NCBI GenBank assembly: GCA_025936175.1
Contig: JAICTV010000010.1
Coordinates: 1-49,477 of the forward strand
Direction: 5' to 3'
Origin: Phycisphaerae bacterium
GTDB lineage: Bacteria; Planctomycetota; Phycisphaerae; Tepidisphaerales; Tepidisphaeraceae
Length of the DNA: 49,477 nt
The position numbers and the translations under genes are program-made. Positions 41,986 to 49,477 of the stretch are shown piece by piece. How positions within the stretch are numbered: the first letter of the stretch is position 1; the number at the start of each line of letters is the position of its first letter. The notes under the pieces were generated by a model. The model was not told where the DNA came from and searched no databases. It saw only the letters and a program-made list of their open reading frames with translations.

Positions 41986-42057
41986 GTCGTGCTGAGGTAC
42001 TCCGAAGCATCTGTGTTCCCTGACGCAGATCCTTCGCGGAGTACCGCTCAGGATGAC
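41986..42057. repeat. Long palindrome, family A, copy 7
   Basis: Arms GGTACTCCGAAGCATCTG and CAGATCCTTCGCGGAGTACC within GTCGTGCTGA and TCAGGATGAC ends. It lies between the convergent TPR-YggX (41972) and pseudopilin (42087) stops. Confidence 0.9.
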
Positions 42058-42086
42058 ATCGTCGTCGGCATGCACCGCCGACGATG

Positions 42087-42983
42087 TCACTTCACGACCG
42101 GCAGCGGATCGGGCGTGCTCCAGCCGCGGTGCCACTTGAGTTTCCACAATCCCTGAAGATCGATCGGCTCGGCGTGGCCGTCGAGGAACGCGACGTTGAC
42201 GTGCTTGCCGCTGTGCCGCGTCAGACAAAATCGACGGATCGATTCCTGGCTCGACTTCTCGCCGGTGATCAGCGTGTACGGCGGCTGCGGGGGCTTATCC
42301 ACCTCGTGCGGCCAGGCGTCGATCCAGTTCGAATCGGTGAAGCAGGGAATCTCCGCGGCGCTGCTGCCGGTCGCGGGAAGCTGCCACATCGCGTCCTGCG
42401 CGCGGGTGGTGGTCCATCCGGTGACGCCGTTGCCGGCGTTGTTGAGACACGCCGCGTCATCCGCCGCCGTTGAGATGCCCAGCCGATACAGCCAGCCGTT
42501 GAAGCCGTATGAGCCCATCATCCCGTTGGTGAAGTTGGAGTTGACCGGGCCCCAGCAATTGAACGCCGTCCCTGATGCGCCGCCGCCGGAGATGTTCGCG
42601 CCGTTCAGCGGATCGCGCGCGGTCGGACAGAAGTAAACCGTCTCGCCGAGTTGCATCTTGATCACCTCGGCGGCGGTGATGGCGTTGTTGGTGAAGATGT
42701 CGAACTTCGCCGCGCGCGGCGTGACGTGCGGCAGGATGATCACCTGCCAGAGGATGTTCGTCCCGTTGTAGTAAGGGAAGACGTGGTTCTTGTTCGCCTG
42801 CATATACGCGGCGAGCGCCATGTCGAGCTGGCGGATGTTGGAGAGACATTGCGCGGCCTGCGCCGACTGCCGCGCCCTGCGCAAGGCGGGCAACAGGATG
42901 CCGATCAGGATGGCAATGATCCCGATGACGACGAGCAGCTCGACGAGTGTGAAGCCCCGGTTTTTCCGCCGATCGTGAGACAT
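42087..42983 (-). CDS. Type II pseudopilin-like protein (planctomycete DUF1559-type)
   Basis: A 298-residue protein with the prepilin leader RKNRGFTLVELLVVIGIIAIL: a Gly-Phe cleavage site and an N-methylation helix. The C-terminal end has TRHSGKHVNVAFLDGHAE, the H-x-DG-type motif seen in huge numbers in Planctomycetes. These proteins are exported pseudopilins of unknown role, probably forming surface or periplasmic structures. No type II secretion genes are nearby. GAGGA six bases before the ATG supports the start. It is convergent with the TPR-YggX gene. Confidence 0.93.
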   Translation of the reverse strand: MSHDRRKNRGFTLVELLVVIGIIAILIGILLPALRRARQSAQAAQCLSNIRQLDMALAAYMQANKNHVFPYYNGTNILWQVIILPHVTPRAAKFDIFTNNAITAAEVIKMQLGETVYFCPTARDPLNGANISGGGASGTAFNCWGPVNSNFTNGMMGSYGFNGWLYRLGISTAADDAACLNNAGNGVTGWTTTRAQDAMWQLPATGSSAAEIPCFTDSNWIDAWPHEVDKPPQPPYTLITGEKSSQESIRRFCLTRHSGKHVNVAFLDGHAEPIDLQGLWKLKWHRGWSTPDPLPVVK

Positions 42984-43002
42984 GCCGATCCTCGCCGGAA
43001 TA

Positions 43003-43008
43003 ATTATA
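43003..43008 (-). promoter_or_regulatory. Candidate -10 box of the pseudopilin gene
   Basis: On the minus strand, TATAAT at 43003-43008 lies 19 bases before the ATG at 42983, giving a short leader that holds GAGGA. The -35 region is poor (CTGGCG). Confidence 0.45.
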
Positions 43009-43081
43009 ACTCGCTATAGCAAATACGCCAGCCAATACGTTCGCCATGGTTGCGCAGTTCTTCTTCCGCTAGATTTGCCCC

Positions 43082-43735
43082 ATGCCTAAATCGAAAGAGC
43101 AGTACTTCAACCAGATCGCCGATTCCGGCGTGATCGCCGTCATCCGCGCGCCGGCCCAGGAGATGCTGATCGATATCGCCAACGCCCTTCTCGCCGGCGG
43201 CGTGCCGGGGATCGAGGTGACGATGTCCACGCCCAAGGCCATCGCGGGCATCGAGATGCTGGCGGATCGGTTGGGCGATAAATGCGTCGTCGGCGTCGGC
43301 ACGGTGCTCGATGCGGCAACGGCGAAGGACGCGATCCAGGCGGGCGCGCAGTTCGTCGTCTCGCCGACCTTCGAGCCGGAGATCGTCGAAACGACTAGGC
43401 GCTACGGGAAGATCAGCGTGCCCGGCGCCTTCACGCCGACGGAGATCATGCGCGCCTGGGGAGCCGGTGCGGACGTCGTCAAAGTTTTCCCATCCACCGC
43501 GCTTGGCCCGTCTTACTTCAAGGACATCCTCGTCCCGCTGCCGCAGCTCAAGCTCACGCCCACTGGCGGCGTGGATCTCAAGAACGCCGGCGAGTGGATC
43601 AAGGCGGGCGCGGTTTTCCTCGGCGCGGGCTCCGCACTGGTGAGCAAGGACGCGATGGCGAAGAAAGACTGGCCGGCGATCACCAACAACGCCAAAGCCT
43701 TCGTGGATGCGGTCAAAACCGCCCGCGGCAAATGA
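43082..43735 (+). CDS. eda: KDPG/KHG aldolase
   Basis: Splits 2-keto-3-deoxy-6-phosphogluconate to pyruvate and glyceraldehyde-3-phosphate (Entner-Doudoroff and hexuronate catabolism). The 217-residue protein has Arg22 in VIAVIRAP, Glu45 in GIEVTMST, and the Schiff-base Lys134 in DVVKVFPS. The T-P-T-GG-V block at about 160 binds phosphate. It may serve glucuronate or related sugar breakdown, in line with the glycosidases elsewhere. No Shine-Dalgarno precedes the ATG. Confidence 0.93.
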   Translation: MPKSKEQYFNQIADSGVIAVIRAPAQEMLIDIANALLAGGVPGIEVTMSTPKAIAGIEMLADRLGDKCVVGVGTVLDAATAKDAIQAGAQFVVSPTFEPEIVETTRRYGKISVPGAFTPTEIMRAWGAGADVVKVFPSTALGPSYFKDILVPLPQLKLTPTGGVDLKNAGEWIKAGAVFLGAGSALVSKDAMAKKDWPAITNNAKAFVDAVKTARGK

Positions 43736-43824
43736 TTGCCTGACGCGGAATTGACGTTGTTCGCGCGTTTTCGAGGGATAAAATAGGTATGGGAAGCGTG
43801 GGAATTCACCGGAGGTGAACCGCC

Positions 43825-44007
43825 ATGAGCACCATCTACAATCCCGAAGCCGAACTGATCGCCGAAATCGAGCGCCTGGAGCTGGAGAGCCGCGACATCC
43901 GCCGGCGGATCGAACACGCGCACTCTCAGCAGGACAAGCGCGTTCTGAACAAACAGCTTGCGGAGCTGAAGCAGCAGATCGAGGTGCTGCGCTCGCGGTT
44001 GCCGTAG
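43825..44007 (+). CDS. Small coiled-coil protein
   Basis: A 60-residue charged protein, helical throughout (LIAEIERLELESRDIRRRIE, then LAELKQQIEVLRSRLP), consistent with a short coiled coil. No family recognised. GGAGGTGA precedes the ATG at good spacing, so it is well supported as a gene. A strong intrinsic terminator lies 29 bases after the stop, making it a monocistronic unit. Confidence 0.8.
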   Translation: MSTIYNPEAELIAEIERLELESRDIRRRIEHAHSQQDKRVLNKQLAELKQQIEVLRSRLP

Positions 44008-44035
44008 CGATCGCGGACGACTGCAAATGAACGCC

Positions 44036-44067
44036 AAGAGGCTCCGCAACGGGCCTCTTCTTTTCTT
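44036..44067 (+). terminator. Intrinsic terminator of the small coiled-coil gene
   Basis: The stem AAGAGGC (44036-44042) pairs perfectly with GCCTCTT (44053-44059). A CTTTTCTT tail follows. Confidence 0.75.
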
Positions 44068-44107
44068 GCGCGCGCGGCGCGGGTATCCTGAAGCGAGCGA
44101 ACGACGC

Positions 44108-45229
44108 ATGCGCCTTCCGATCCTCGCGCTTCTCCTTTGCAGCTTCATCCTCTCGTGGTTGCTGACGTTCGCCATGAAGCGGATGGCGGCGCGACTCGGC
44201 TTTGTCGACAAACCCGGCGGGCGGAAGATTCACGCCAACCCCAAACCGCTCGGCGGCGGGGTCGCGATCTTCTGGGCGTTCGCGCTGCCGCTGATCGCGG
44301 TGCTGGTCTTCGTCAACGTCTCAACCGCGCCCTCCATCTACCGCAGCGACGCGTTTCCGGATGAGTTGCAGGCGGCGTTGAAGAGCGGGGCGAAGCTTCA
44401 AAGCGGCCTTGCGCTGGCCTTTCTCGCCGCAACGCTCGTCCTGCACGTAATGGGGCTGATCGACGACCGCAAGGCCCTCGGCCCGTTCCTGAAGCTTCTC
44501 GTCCAATTCCTGGCGGCGGCGGCGCTCGTGGTGCCGTTCCCGCAGATGCGCGTACTCACCGCACTGGGGCCCACTGTATCGATCGTCGTCAGCATCCTCT
44601 GGATCGCCGCCATCACCAACGCGTTCAACTTTCTCGACAACATGGACGGCCTCAGCGCCGGCGTCGCCGCCGTCGCGGTCACCGCCTTTCTCATCACCGC
44701 CGCATCGATCGGCCAATGGTTTGTCGCCTCGACGCTGGCCATGCTCCTCGGCGCCCTGATCGGTTTTCTCTGCTTCAACTTCCCCCCCGCTTCGATCTTC
44801 ATGGGTGACAGCGGCTCGCTCGTGATCGGCTTCGTGCTCGGCGTGCTGACGGTTCGCACGACGTTCCTGCCCAGGGGCGAGGACTTCGGCGCGGGATGGT
44901 ACGCCGTCTTCGCGCCCGTGATCGTTCTCGCGCTGCCGCTGTATGATCTGATCGTGGTCAGCATCATCCGCATCAGTCGCGGCAAGAGCCCGTTCGTCGG
45001 CGACACGAATCACTTTTCCCATCGGCTCGTCGCGCGCGGGATGTCGCGGCGAACGGCGGTGCTCTGTCTGTACCTCGTGACGGCGGCGACGTCGATTGCG
45101 GCCATCCTGCTCCCGCACGTGCAATCCGCGTTCGGCGCGATGCTCATTTTCGCGCAGACGATCCTCGTGCTCGGCGTCGTCGCGCTGCTCGAACAACACC
45201 CGCTGCCGCCCCCACCGGCCGATCAATAG
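44108..45229 (+). CDS. WecA/TagO/MraY-type polyprenyl-phosphate sugar transferase
   Basis: A 373-residue membrane enzyme with about ten helices that transfers a sugar-1-phosphate from a UDP-sugar to undecaprenyl phosphate. Family motifs are LIDDRKALGP, the NAFNFLDNMDGLSAG block (Asp-rich Mg site), FMGDSGSL and the C-terminal NHFSHRL. This initiates surface polysaccharide or teichoic-type chains. The start MRLPILAL at 44108 fits the first membrane helix; the frame from 44027 crosses the terminator. It is followed four bases later by the ligase-like gene. Confidence 0.92.
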   Translation: MRLPILALLLCSFILSWLLTFAMKRMAARLGFVDKPGGRKIHANPKPLGGGVAIFWAFALPLIAVLVFVNVSTAPSIYRSDAFPDELQAALKSGAKLQSGLALAFLAATLVLHVMGLIDDRKALGPFLKLLVQFLAAAALVVPFPQMRVLTALGPTVSIVVSILWIAAITNAFNFLDNMDGLSAGVAAVAVTAFLITAASIGQWFVASTLAMLLGALIGFLCFNFPPASIFMGDSGSLVIGFVLGVLTVRTTFLPRGEDFGAGWYAVFAPVIVLALPLYDLIVVSIIRISRGKSPFVGDTNHFSHRLVARGMSRRTAVLCLYLVTAATSIAAILLPHVQSAFGAMLIFAQTILVLGVVALLEQHPLPPPPADQ

Positions 45230-45232
45230 CCC

Positions 45233-47509
45233 ATGGCCAGGTCGAAGCGCAACAAGGCCGAGATCAAGGTCCCGGGGATCGACGACGATCCGCCGCCGTG
45301 GGCGACGTGGCTGACGCAACTCGCGTTGGTGCTCGCTGTGGCCGTCGCGATCGCGCGGGCACTGATGTCGGAGACGGCCCGGCAGGCCTTCGACGCCGTT
45401 CCGGGCGCGCTGCCCGCTCCGCCTCGATCGCCCGGCGCGACAACGAGTCTCGTTCTCGACGCGCTCTGCTGGCTGCCTGCGCTGCTCCTGCTCCTGCGAC
45501 GCCTCGTCGATCGTCAGTACATCGTGCGATGGACGTGGTCGCAGCTCTTTTTCGCCGGCATCGCGCTCTGGTCGGCGTGCAGCGTCGCATGGGCGACCGA
45601 CAGATTCCTGTCGCTCGTCGCCGCGTCGCACACGATCGCGGCCGCGATGCTCATCTGGTCCGTCGCGCAGCTCGTTCGAAGCTGGGTGCGGTTGCGCATC
45701 GTCGCCGGCGTGTGTCTCGGACTGCTGCTGATCTACACGGCACAGGGGCTCGTTTTCAAGTTCGTCGACGTCCCGGAGAACATCAAATACTGGAACGAAC
45801 ACAAGGACGCCGAACTCCGCCAGCGCGGCTGGGAGCCGGGATCGTTCTCCGCGCGGCAGTTCGAGCGCAAGCTCACCGGCGGCGAGATGATCGGCTTCAA
45901 CACCTCGCCCAACAGTTTCGCCGCCGTGCTCGTGCTGCTGACGATCGTGAGCGCCGGCGTCGCGATCCAGCGGAGCAGCGACGATCGATCCGCCGCGATT
46001 CCCATCGCCGCCGCCGCACTGATCCTCCTGCCGCCGGCGATGATCGTGCTTTACTTCACCCACGCGCGCACGGCAGCGGGAACGATCTTCCTCTGTGCGT
46101 GTGCGTTGCTCTATCTCGCCGGCGGGCGACGACGCGCCTGGCTCAGCGCTAATGCAAAGTTGGCGTACTTCGCGGTCGTCGCGATCATTCTTTTCGGCGC
46201 GACCGCGCTTGTCGGCCACGGCATCTATCACGGCTCACTCCCGCAGGACAGTTTGAACTTCCGCTGGCGTTACTGGTCCGCCGCGTCGCATCTGCTCGCG
46301 CGACATCCGCTCACCGGCGTCGGCTGGGGCAACTTCGGCGAGCATTACCTCGCCGTCCGCTGGCCCATCGCTGCCGAGGAGATCCAGGATCCGCACAACT
46401 TCCTCGTCCGCTCGTTCGCGGAGCTCGGAGTCATCGGCGGCTTGCTGTGTCTCGCGTGGATCGTCCGCACCGGATGGGAACTGACGCGACCGGTCGTGCC
46501 CAGGGAATCGACCGGCCTCACCGGGCGCGGCCCGCTACTCGTCGGCGCGGCGGCGATCGTCCTCGGCGTCGTCATCAACTGTGCCGCAAGCATCGATTTC
46601 GATCAGGATTCGAGCTACGTCATCTTCGAGGTCTTCCGCCGCCTGATGGCGCTGGGGCTGCTCCTGGTCGCGCTGATCGCGACGACGGTGCGATCGCTGA
46701 AGGATCAATCGATCGACGACCGCCCCGCGCCGTGGCTCCTCGCGGCGGTGCTGATCGGGCTGGGCGCGTTCGTCGTCCACAACCTGATTGACTTCGTCAT
46801 CGCCGAACCAGGGCCACTTATTCTGTTCGCGGTGGTGCTCGGCGCGGCGCTGGGCGTGCGGACGCCGTCGGCGGCGGGCACGAAGCGAAAGTCGAACGCG
46901 ATGATCGGCGGCGTCTTCGGCGCGGCCGCGCTCGCGTGGGTCGTCGCGATCGCCGCGCTCGTCATCCCGATTGCCGACGCCGAGCAACGCGCGGATGAAG
47001 CGGACGACGCCATCCGCCACGGCCGCGTCGACGAGGCGGCGAAGATGTTCGAGGCCGCGGCGAAGGAGGTCCGCTGCAACGCCGACTACGCGTACCGCTC
47101 CGCGACCGCGATGATCCAGGCCTCGGCGCCGGCGGAGCAGGTGAAGGCGATGCTGGAGATGGCGATCGCCGCCGACCCGGCGGGTGTTGTCTACTACCTG
47201 ACCCGCGCCGGCTTCGAGCGTCGCTTGCCGCAACCCGATGCGGCGGCCGTCCGCGCGGATTACGATCGCGCGCTCAGACTCGATCCGCAGAACATCCCCG
47301 CGCGACTCGATTACGCGGAGGCGCTGATGAAGCTGGGAGATCCGGCAGCCGCCGCCGAGCAATATCGACTCGCGCTGGCGACGAACGATGCATATCATCC
47401 CGATGAACCCAAGCGGCTCGATCCCGACCGCGTGCGGCAGATCAAAGAGACGATCGCACAGCTCGAGCACGCCACTGCTGCGGCGCCGTTGACGACGAAA
47501 CCCGCCTGA
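45233..47509 (+). CDS. O-antigen ligase-like (Wzy_C) protein with C-terminal TPRs
   Basis: A 758-residue protein with about twelve hydrophobic segments in residues 20-570. FNTSPNSFAAVLVLL, RWRYWSAASHLLARHPLTGVGWGNF and EIQDPHNFLVRSFAELGVIGG (each shorter than a whole domain) match the Wzy_C ligase pattern. Residues 580-740 hold TPRs (ADEADDAIRHGRVDEAAKMF). It probably ligates or polymerises polysaccharide at the membrane. It directly follows the WecA-like gene (three bases between stop and ATG), so they are probably one operon. Confidence 0.88.
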   Translation: MARSKRNKAEIKVPGIDDDPPPWATWLTQLALVLAVAVAIARALMSETARQAFDAVPGALPAPPRSPGATTSLVLDALCWLPALLLLLRRLVDRQYIVRWTWSQLFFAGIALWSACSVAWATDRFLSLVAASHTIAAAMLIWSVAQLVRSWVRLRIVAGVCLGLLLIYTAQGLVFKFVDVPENIKYWNEHKDAELRQRGWEPGSFSARQFERKLTGGEMIGFNTSPNSFAAVLVLLTIVSAGVAIQRSSDDRSAAIPIAAAALILLPPAMIVLYFTHARTAAGTIFLCACALLYLAGGRRRAWLSANAKLAYFAVVAIILFGATALVGHGIYHGSLPQDSLNFRWRYWSAASHLLARHPLTGVGWGNFGEHYLAVRWPIAAEEIQDPHNFLVRSFAELGVIGGLLCLAWIVRTGWELTRPVVPRESTGLTGRGPLLVGAAAIVLGVVINCAASIDFDQDSSYVIFEVFRRLMALGLLLVALIATTVRSLKDQSIDDRPAPWLLAAVLIGLGAFVVHNLIDFVIAEPGPLILFAVVLGAALGVRTPSAAGTKRKSNAMIGGVFGAAALAWVVAIAALVIPIADAEQRADEADDAIRHGRVDEAAKMFEAAAKEVRCNADYAYRSATAMIQASAPAEQVKAMLEMAIAADPAGVVYYLTRAGFERRLPQPDAAAVRADYDRALRLDPQNIPARLDYAEALMKLGDPAAAAEQYRLALATNDAYHPDEPKRLDPDRVRQIKETIAQLEHATAAAPLTTKPA

Positions 47510-47651
47510 TCCCGACGATTTCCTCGGGAAAATCCGCCTGACCGCTCGCGGGGAACAGGCCTTGCCACCCGCCGCTGAACTCGCGTCGGCGGAAAGGCCG
47601 CCTTCGCAACGAAACAATTCACGTCACACAGACTCTCGAAGGAGAAAATGT

Positions 47652-48788
47652 ATGCGTCGTCGTCATTTGAAACTGTTAGCCGCGGCGGCTCTGGCCGTCG
47701 GTGGAACCATCGCCTTCGATCATTCGGCAACCGCGCTGGCTCAAAGCGTCATCCTGGCACAAGCCAGCGGCGGATCGTCGGGCGGATCGTCTGGCTCTGC
47801 GTCGTCAGGCGGAGCGAGCGGACCGTCGACTTCCGGATCGGGCTCAACCGCGGGTCCAAGTTCGACGTCGTCTGATGCGACGGGCTCAGCCGGCACGTCC
47901 TCCGTAACTGCTGGCACGGGCGCGAGCGGAACAACCGGCGCCGCGGGGACAAGTAGCGCTGGAACGAGCAGCGGCACAGGCGCGGCCGGCAGCAACACCG
48001 GCTCAGGCATCGGCTCCTCCGGCGCCGCCGGAACCAGCGGCGCGGGCATCGGATCATCGGGCGGCGGCAACGGTATCGCCACGGGCGTCGGAAGCACCGC
48101 CGGCGGATCGGGGGTCGGCAGCTCCGGCGGCGGCTCTGGAATCGGTGCGACGCCCGCGCCCGGCACCGGTGGCACCAGCCCGAACTTGGCTGGCGCGGGT
48201 ACCGGCAGCACTGCGGCCTCCGGCAGCGCTCCGTACACCGGCGGCGCAGGCGCGACCGGATCATCGAACGTCGGCGGCGCCGGCGGAGCCGCCGCATCCG
48301 GCGACGCAGCGAGCACCGGAACCAGCGGTGTCGGCGCGGGCGGCACCGGCACGACCGGTTCCACCGCGGCCGGTACCTCCAACACCGGCGGCGCCAACGC
48401 CAATACCGCCAGCGGGACCGTCGCTCCCGACGCGGGCGCGACCGGCTCCGGAACCGCAGGCACGAATGCGGCCGGGACGGGCGCTCCGTCCACGGCAGCG
48501 CCCGGCGCGGGCGCCGCGGGCGCGACCGGCGCTACGGGCGGCACGACCACCGGCGGACAAGGCGCGGGCGCAGCGGGCATCGGATCGACCGGTGCAGGCA
48601 CCGCCGGCTCGGGCGCCAATTCCGTCGCAACCGGAACGTCCCAAACGGGTTCCACCGGCACGACAACCGGCGGCGGCGGAAACGCGTCCAATGGAACCTC
48701 CTCCGGCAGCGGCACCGCCGCGGGCGGCGCCACCAGCGGCGGCAGCGCAGGCGGGACCAGCGCCGGCGGGTCGTCAAGCGGCCGCTGA
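47652..48788 (+). CDS. Exported Gly/Ser/Thr/Ala-rich low-complexity protein
   Basis: A 378-residue protein. Signal peptide residues 1-31 (MRRRHLKLLAAAALAVGG). The rest is made almost only of Gly, Ser, Thr and Ala, with a few Pro, Asn, Ile and Val. It has three Asp, one Tyr, no Lys and a single Arg as the last residue. No fixed repeat unit is visible. Such a chain could be disordered and serve as an extracellular matrix or surface coat. AAGGAG lies eight bases before the ATG. A strong terminator follows. Confidence 0.85.
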   Translation: MRRRHLKLLAAAALAVGGTIAFDHSATALAQSVILAQASGGSSGGSSGSASSGGASGPSTSGSGSTAGPSSTSSDATGSAGTSSVTAGTGASGTTGAAGTSSAGTSSGTGAAGSNTGSGIGSSGAAGTSGAGIGSSGGGNGIATGVGSTAGGSGVGSSGGGSGIGATPAPGTGGTSPNLAGAGTGSTAASGSAPYTGGAGATGSSNVGGAGGAAASGDAASTGTSGVGAGGTGTTGSTAAGTSNTGGANANTASGTVAPDAGATGSGTAGTNAAGTGAPSTAAPGAGAAGATGATGGTTTGGQGAGAAGIGSTGAGTAGSGANSVATGTSQTGSTGTTTGGGGNASNGTSSGSGTAAGGATSGGSAGGTSAGGSSSGR

Positions 48789-48816
48789 GTCATCAACATG
48801 ATCAGGCGAGAGACCA

Positions 48817-48850
48817 GCGGGCGAGCCTTCCTGCTCGCCCGCTTCTCTTT
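48817..48850 (+). terminator. Intrinsic terminator
   Basis: Perfect stem GCGGGCGAGC (48817-48826) with GCTCGCCCGC (48833-48842), loop CTTCCT, then TTCTCTTT. It ends the Gly-rich gene. Confidence 0.8.
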
Positions 48851-48947
48851 GCCGCCGCCGAAGGGAGGATGCCGAAGGAAGGGTGACAGTCACCCTCTTC
48901 AGAAGTGCTTGTCGGGATTTGACTTATTCAGACCAGGGGGGGGTTGT

Positions 48948-49477
48948 TTATGCGGTGACGGATTCCGGCACTTCGGCGTTGTGCGACACGGTCTGCACGT
49001 CGTCGTTGTCTTCCAGCGCATCGACCAGCTTCAACAGCTTCTGCGCCGCCTCGACATCGACCGGCACCGTATTGTTCGGCATGTAGGTGATCTCCCCCGC
49101 CTCGGTCGGCACCTTCGCCGCCTCGAGCGCTTCCTTCACCTTCAAGTACGCCGTCGGCGTGGTGATCACTTCGAAGACCTCGCCCTCGTTCTTCACGTCG
49201 TCCGCGCCGGCGTCGAGCGCGAGCTCCATCAGCTTTTCTTCGTCGACTGCATCCGATTTGATCGTGATGACGCCCTGCTTGGTGAACTGGAACGCGACCG
49301 AGCCGCTCGCGCCCATGTTCCCGCCGCCTTTTTCGAAGATGCTGCGCAGGTCCGGCGCGGTGCGGGCGCGGTTGTTGGTCAGCGCCTCCACGATGACCGC
49401 CACCCCGCCGGGGCCGTAGCCCTCGTAGGTCGCGGCCTCGTAGTTCTCGCCGCCGAGTTCGCCGGTGCCCTTCTTGA
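48948..49477 (-). CDS. YebC/PmpR-family regulator, 3' part
   Basis: The frame is open from the right edge to the stop at 48948, giving 176 residues of the C-terminal part. YEGYGPGGVAVIVEALTNN, NRARTAPDLRSIFEK, GGGNMGASGSVAFQF and DALEDNDDVQTVSHN are typical. YebC proteins are transcriptional regulators, and some relieve ribosome stalling at polyproline. The N-terminus, with the helical bundle, lies outside the window. GTG at 49403 is internal, not the start. Confidence 0.93.
   Translation of the reverse strand, partial: KKGTGELGGENYEAATYEGYGPGGVAVIVEALTNNRARTAPDLRSIFEKGGGNMGASGSVAFQFTKQGVITIKSDAVDEEKLMELALDAGADDVKNEGEVFEVITTPTAYLKVKEALEAAKVPTEAGEITYMPNNTVPVDVEAAQKLLKLVDALEDNDDVQTVSHNAEVPESVTA

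Noticed and set aside
43751-43784. TTGACG and TAAAAT as a promoter for the small coiled-coil gene
   Set aside because: The spacer is 22 bases, which is outside the usual range.
44321-46231. Minus-strand open frame of 636 codons antisense to the polysaccharide genes
   Set aside because: The plus strand has clear WecA-like and ligase-like proteins with membrane helices. The minus-strand product is a charged Arg/Glu/Asp-rich shadow.
47741-48799. Minus-strand Pro/Val/Ala-rich open frame of 352 codons opposite the Gly-rich gene
   Set aside because: Reversal of GGC, ACC and GCC codons automatically gives Pro, Val and Ala. The plus-strand gene has a signal peptide, ribosome site and terminator; the minus-strand frame has none.

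Overview
The window is a high-GC bacterial chromosome segment that most likely comes from a planctomycete of the Phycisphaerae type. The lineage call rests on four things. A type II pseudopilin (42087-42983) has the planctomycete-style C-terminal FLDGH motif. A small gene (29475-29882) resembles the Minf_1886 family, which I recall as restricted to Planctomycetes and Verrucomicrobia. Many genes stand alone rather than in long operons. Dispersed palindromic repeats of the planctomycete kind lie at gene ends. No database search was possible, so all family names come from motif recognition.

Layout. 1-205: an IS5-family transposase tail has interrupted an rtcB-like RNA ligase gene. 1086-4322: an AAA+ ATPase, a DUF2203 protein and a type IB topoisomerase coupled to a short-chain dehydrogenase. 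5486-9745: a yellow/MRJP-like lipoprotein, a second dehydrogenase and a GH2 glycosidase. 9893-14837: secreted and coiled-coil proteins, a TPR O-GlcNAc-transferase-like GT41 enzyme, tRNA-Gln(CTG) and ribF. 14864-17469: two paralogous dienelactone hydrolases, one cytoplasmic and one exported, around a secreted esterase. 17549-22209: a Lys/His-rich secreted peptide, a HEAT-repeat membrane protein, two tiny lipoproteins, a thioredoxin 2 and a TolB-like lipoprotein. 22365-25162: a coupled pair of an unknown protein and an amidohydrolase, then a membrane protein. 25311-29882: a DUF4304-like protein, hpt coupled to a PH-like membrane protein, a PGPGW/LPG-synthase-TM fusion and the Minf_1886-like gene coupled to a one-helix protein. 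30234-33641: a TolC-family lipoprotein, a dead ParDE-like toxin-antitoxin pair and prfB with its +1 frameshift. 33893-38853: a TIM-barrel amidohydrolase, a lipoprotein, an epimerase and a GH172 enzyme. 38906-43735: folE, a GT-C glycosyltransferase, a TPR-YggX fusion, the pseudopilin and KDPG aldolase. 43825-48788: a small coiled coil, a WecA/TagO-type transferase, an O-antigen-ligase-like protein with TPRs and a Gly/Ser/Thr-rich exported protein. 48948-49477: the C-terminal part of a YebC/PmpR regulator.

Most genes are housekeeping or catabolic singletons. The nearest thing to a pathway is a cell-surface polysaccharide set (GT-C, WecA-like and ligase-like genes) and a carbohydrate set (GH2, GH172, epimerase, KDPG aldolase). 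I found no CRISPR array, prophage, secretion system or defence island.

The most unusual content is repeat biology. One long palindrome family sits after stop codons at seven places, five of them between convergent genes. One copy has been split by a MITE-like element that itself carries a partial copy. Three unrelated palindromes have entered coding sequence in frame: one encodes about 29 residues inside an amidohydrolase, one supplies the ribosome binding site and nearly all of a lipoprotein signal peptide, and one forms the N-terminus of a PH-like protein.
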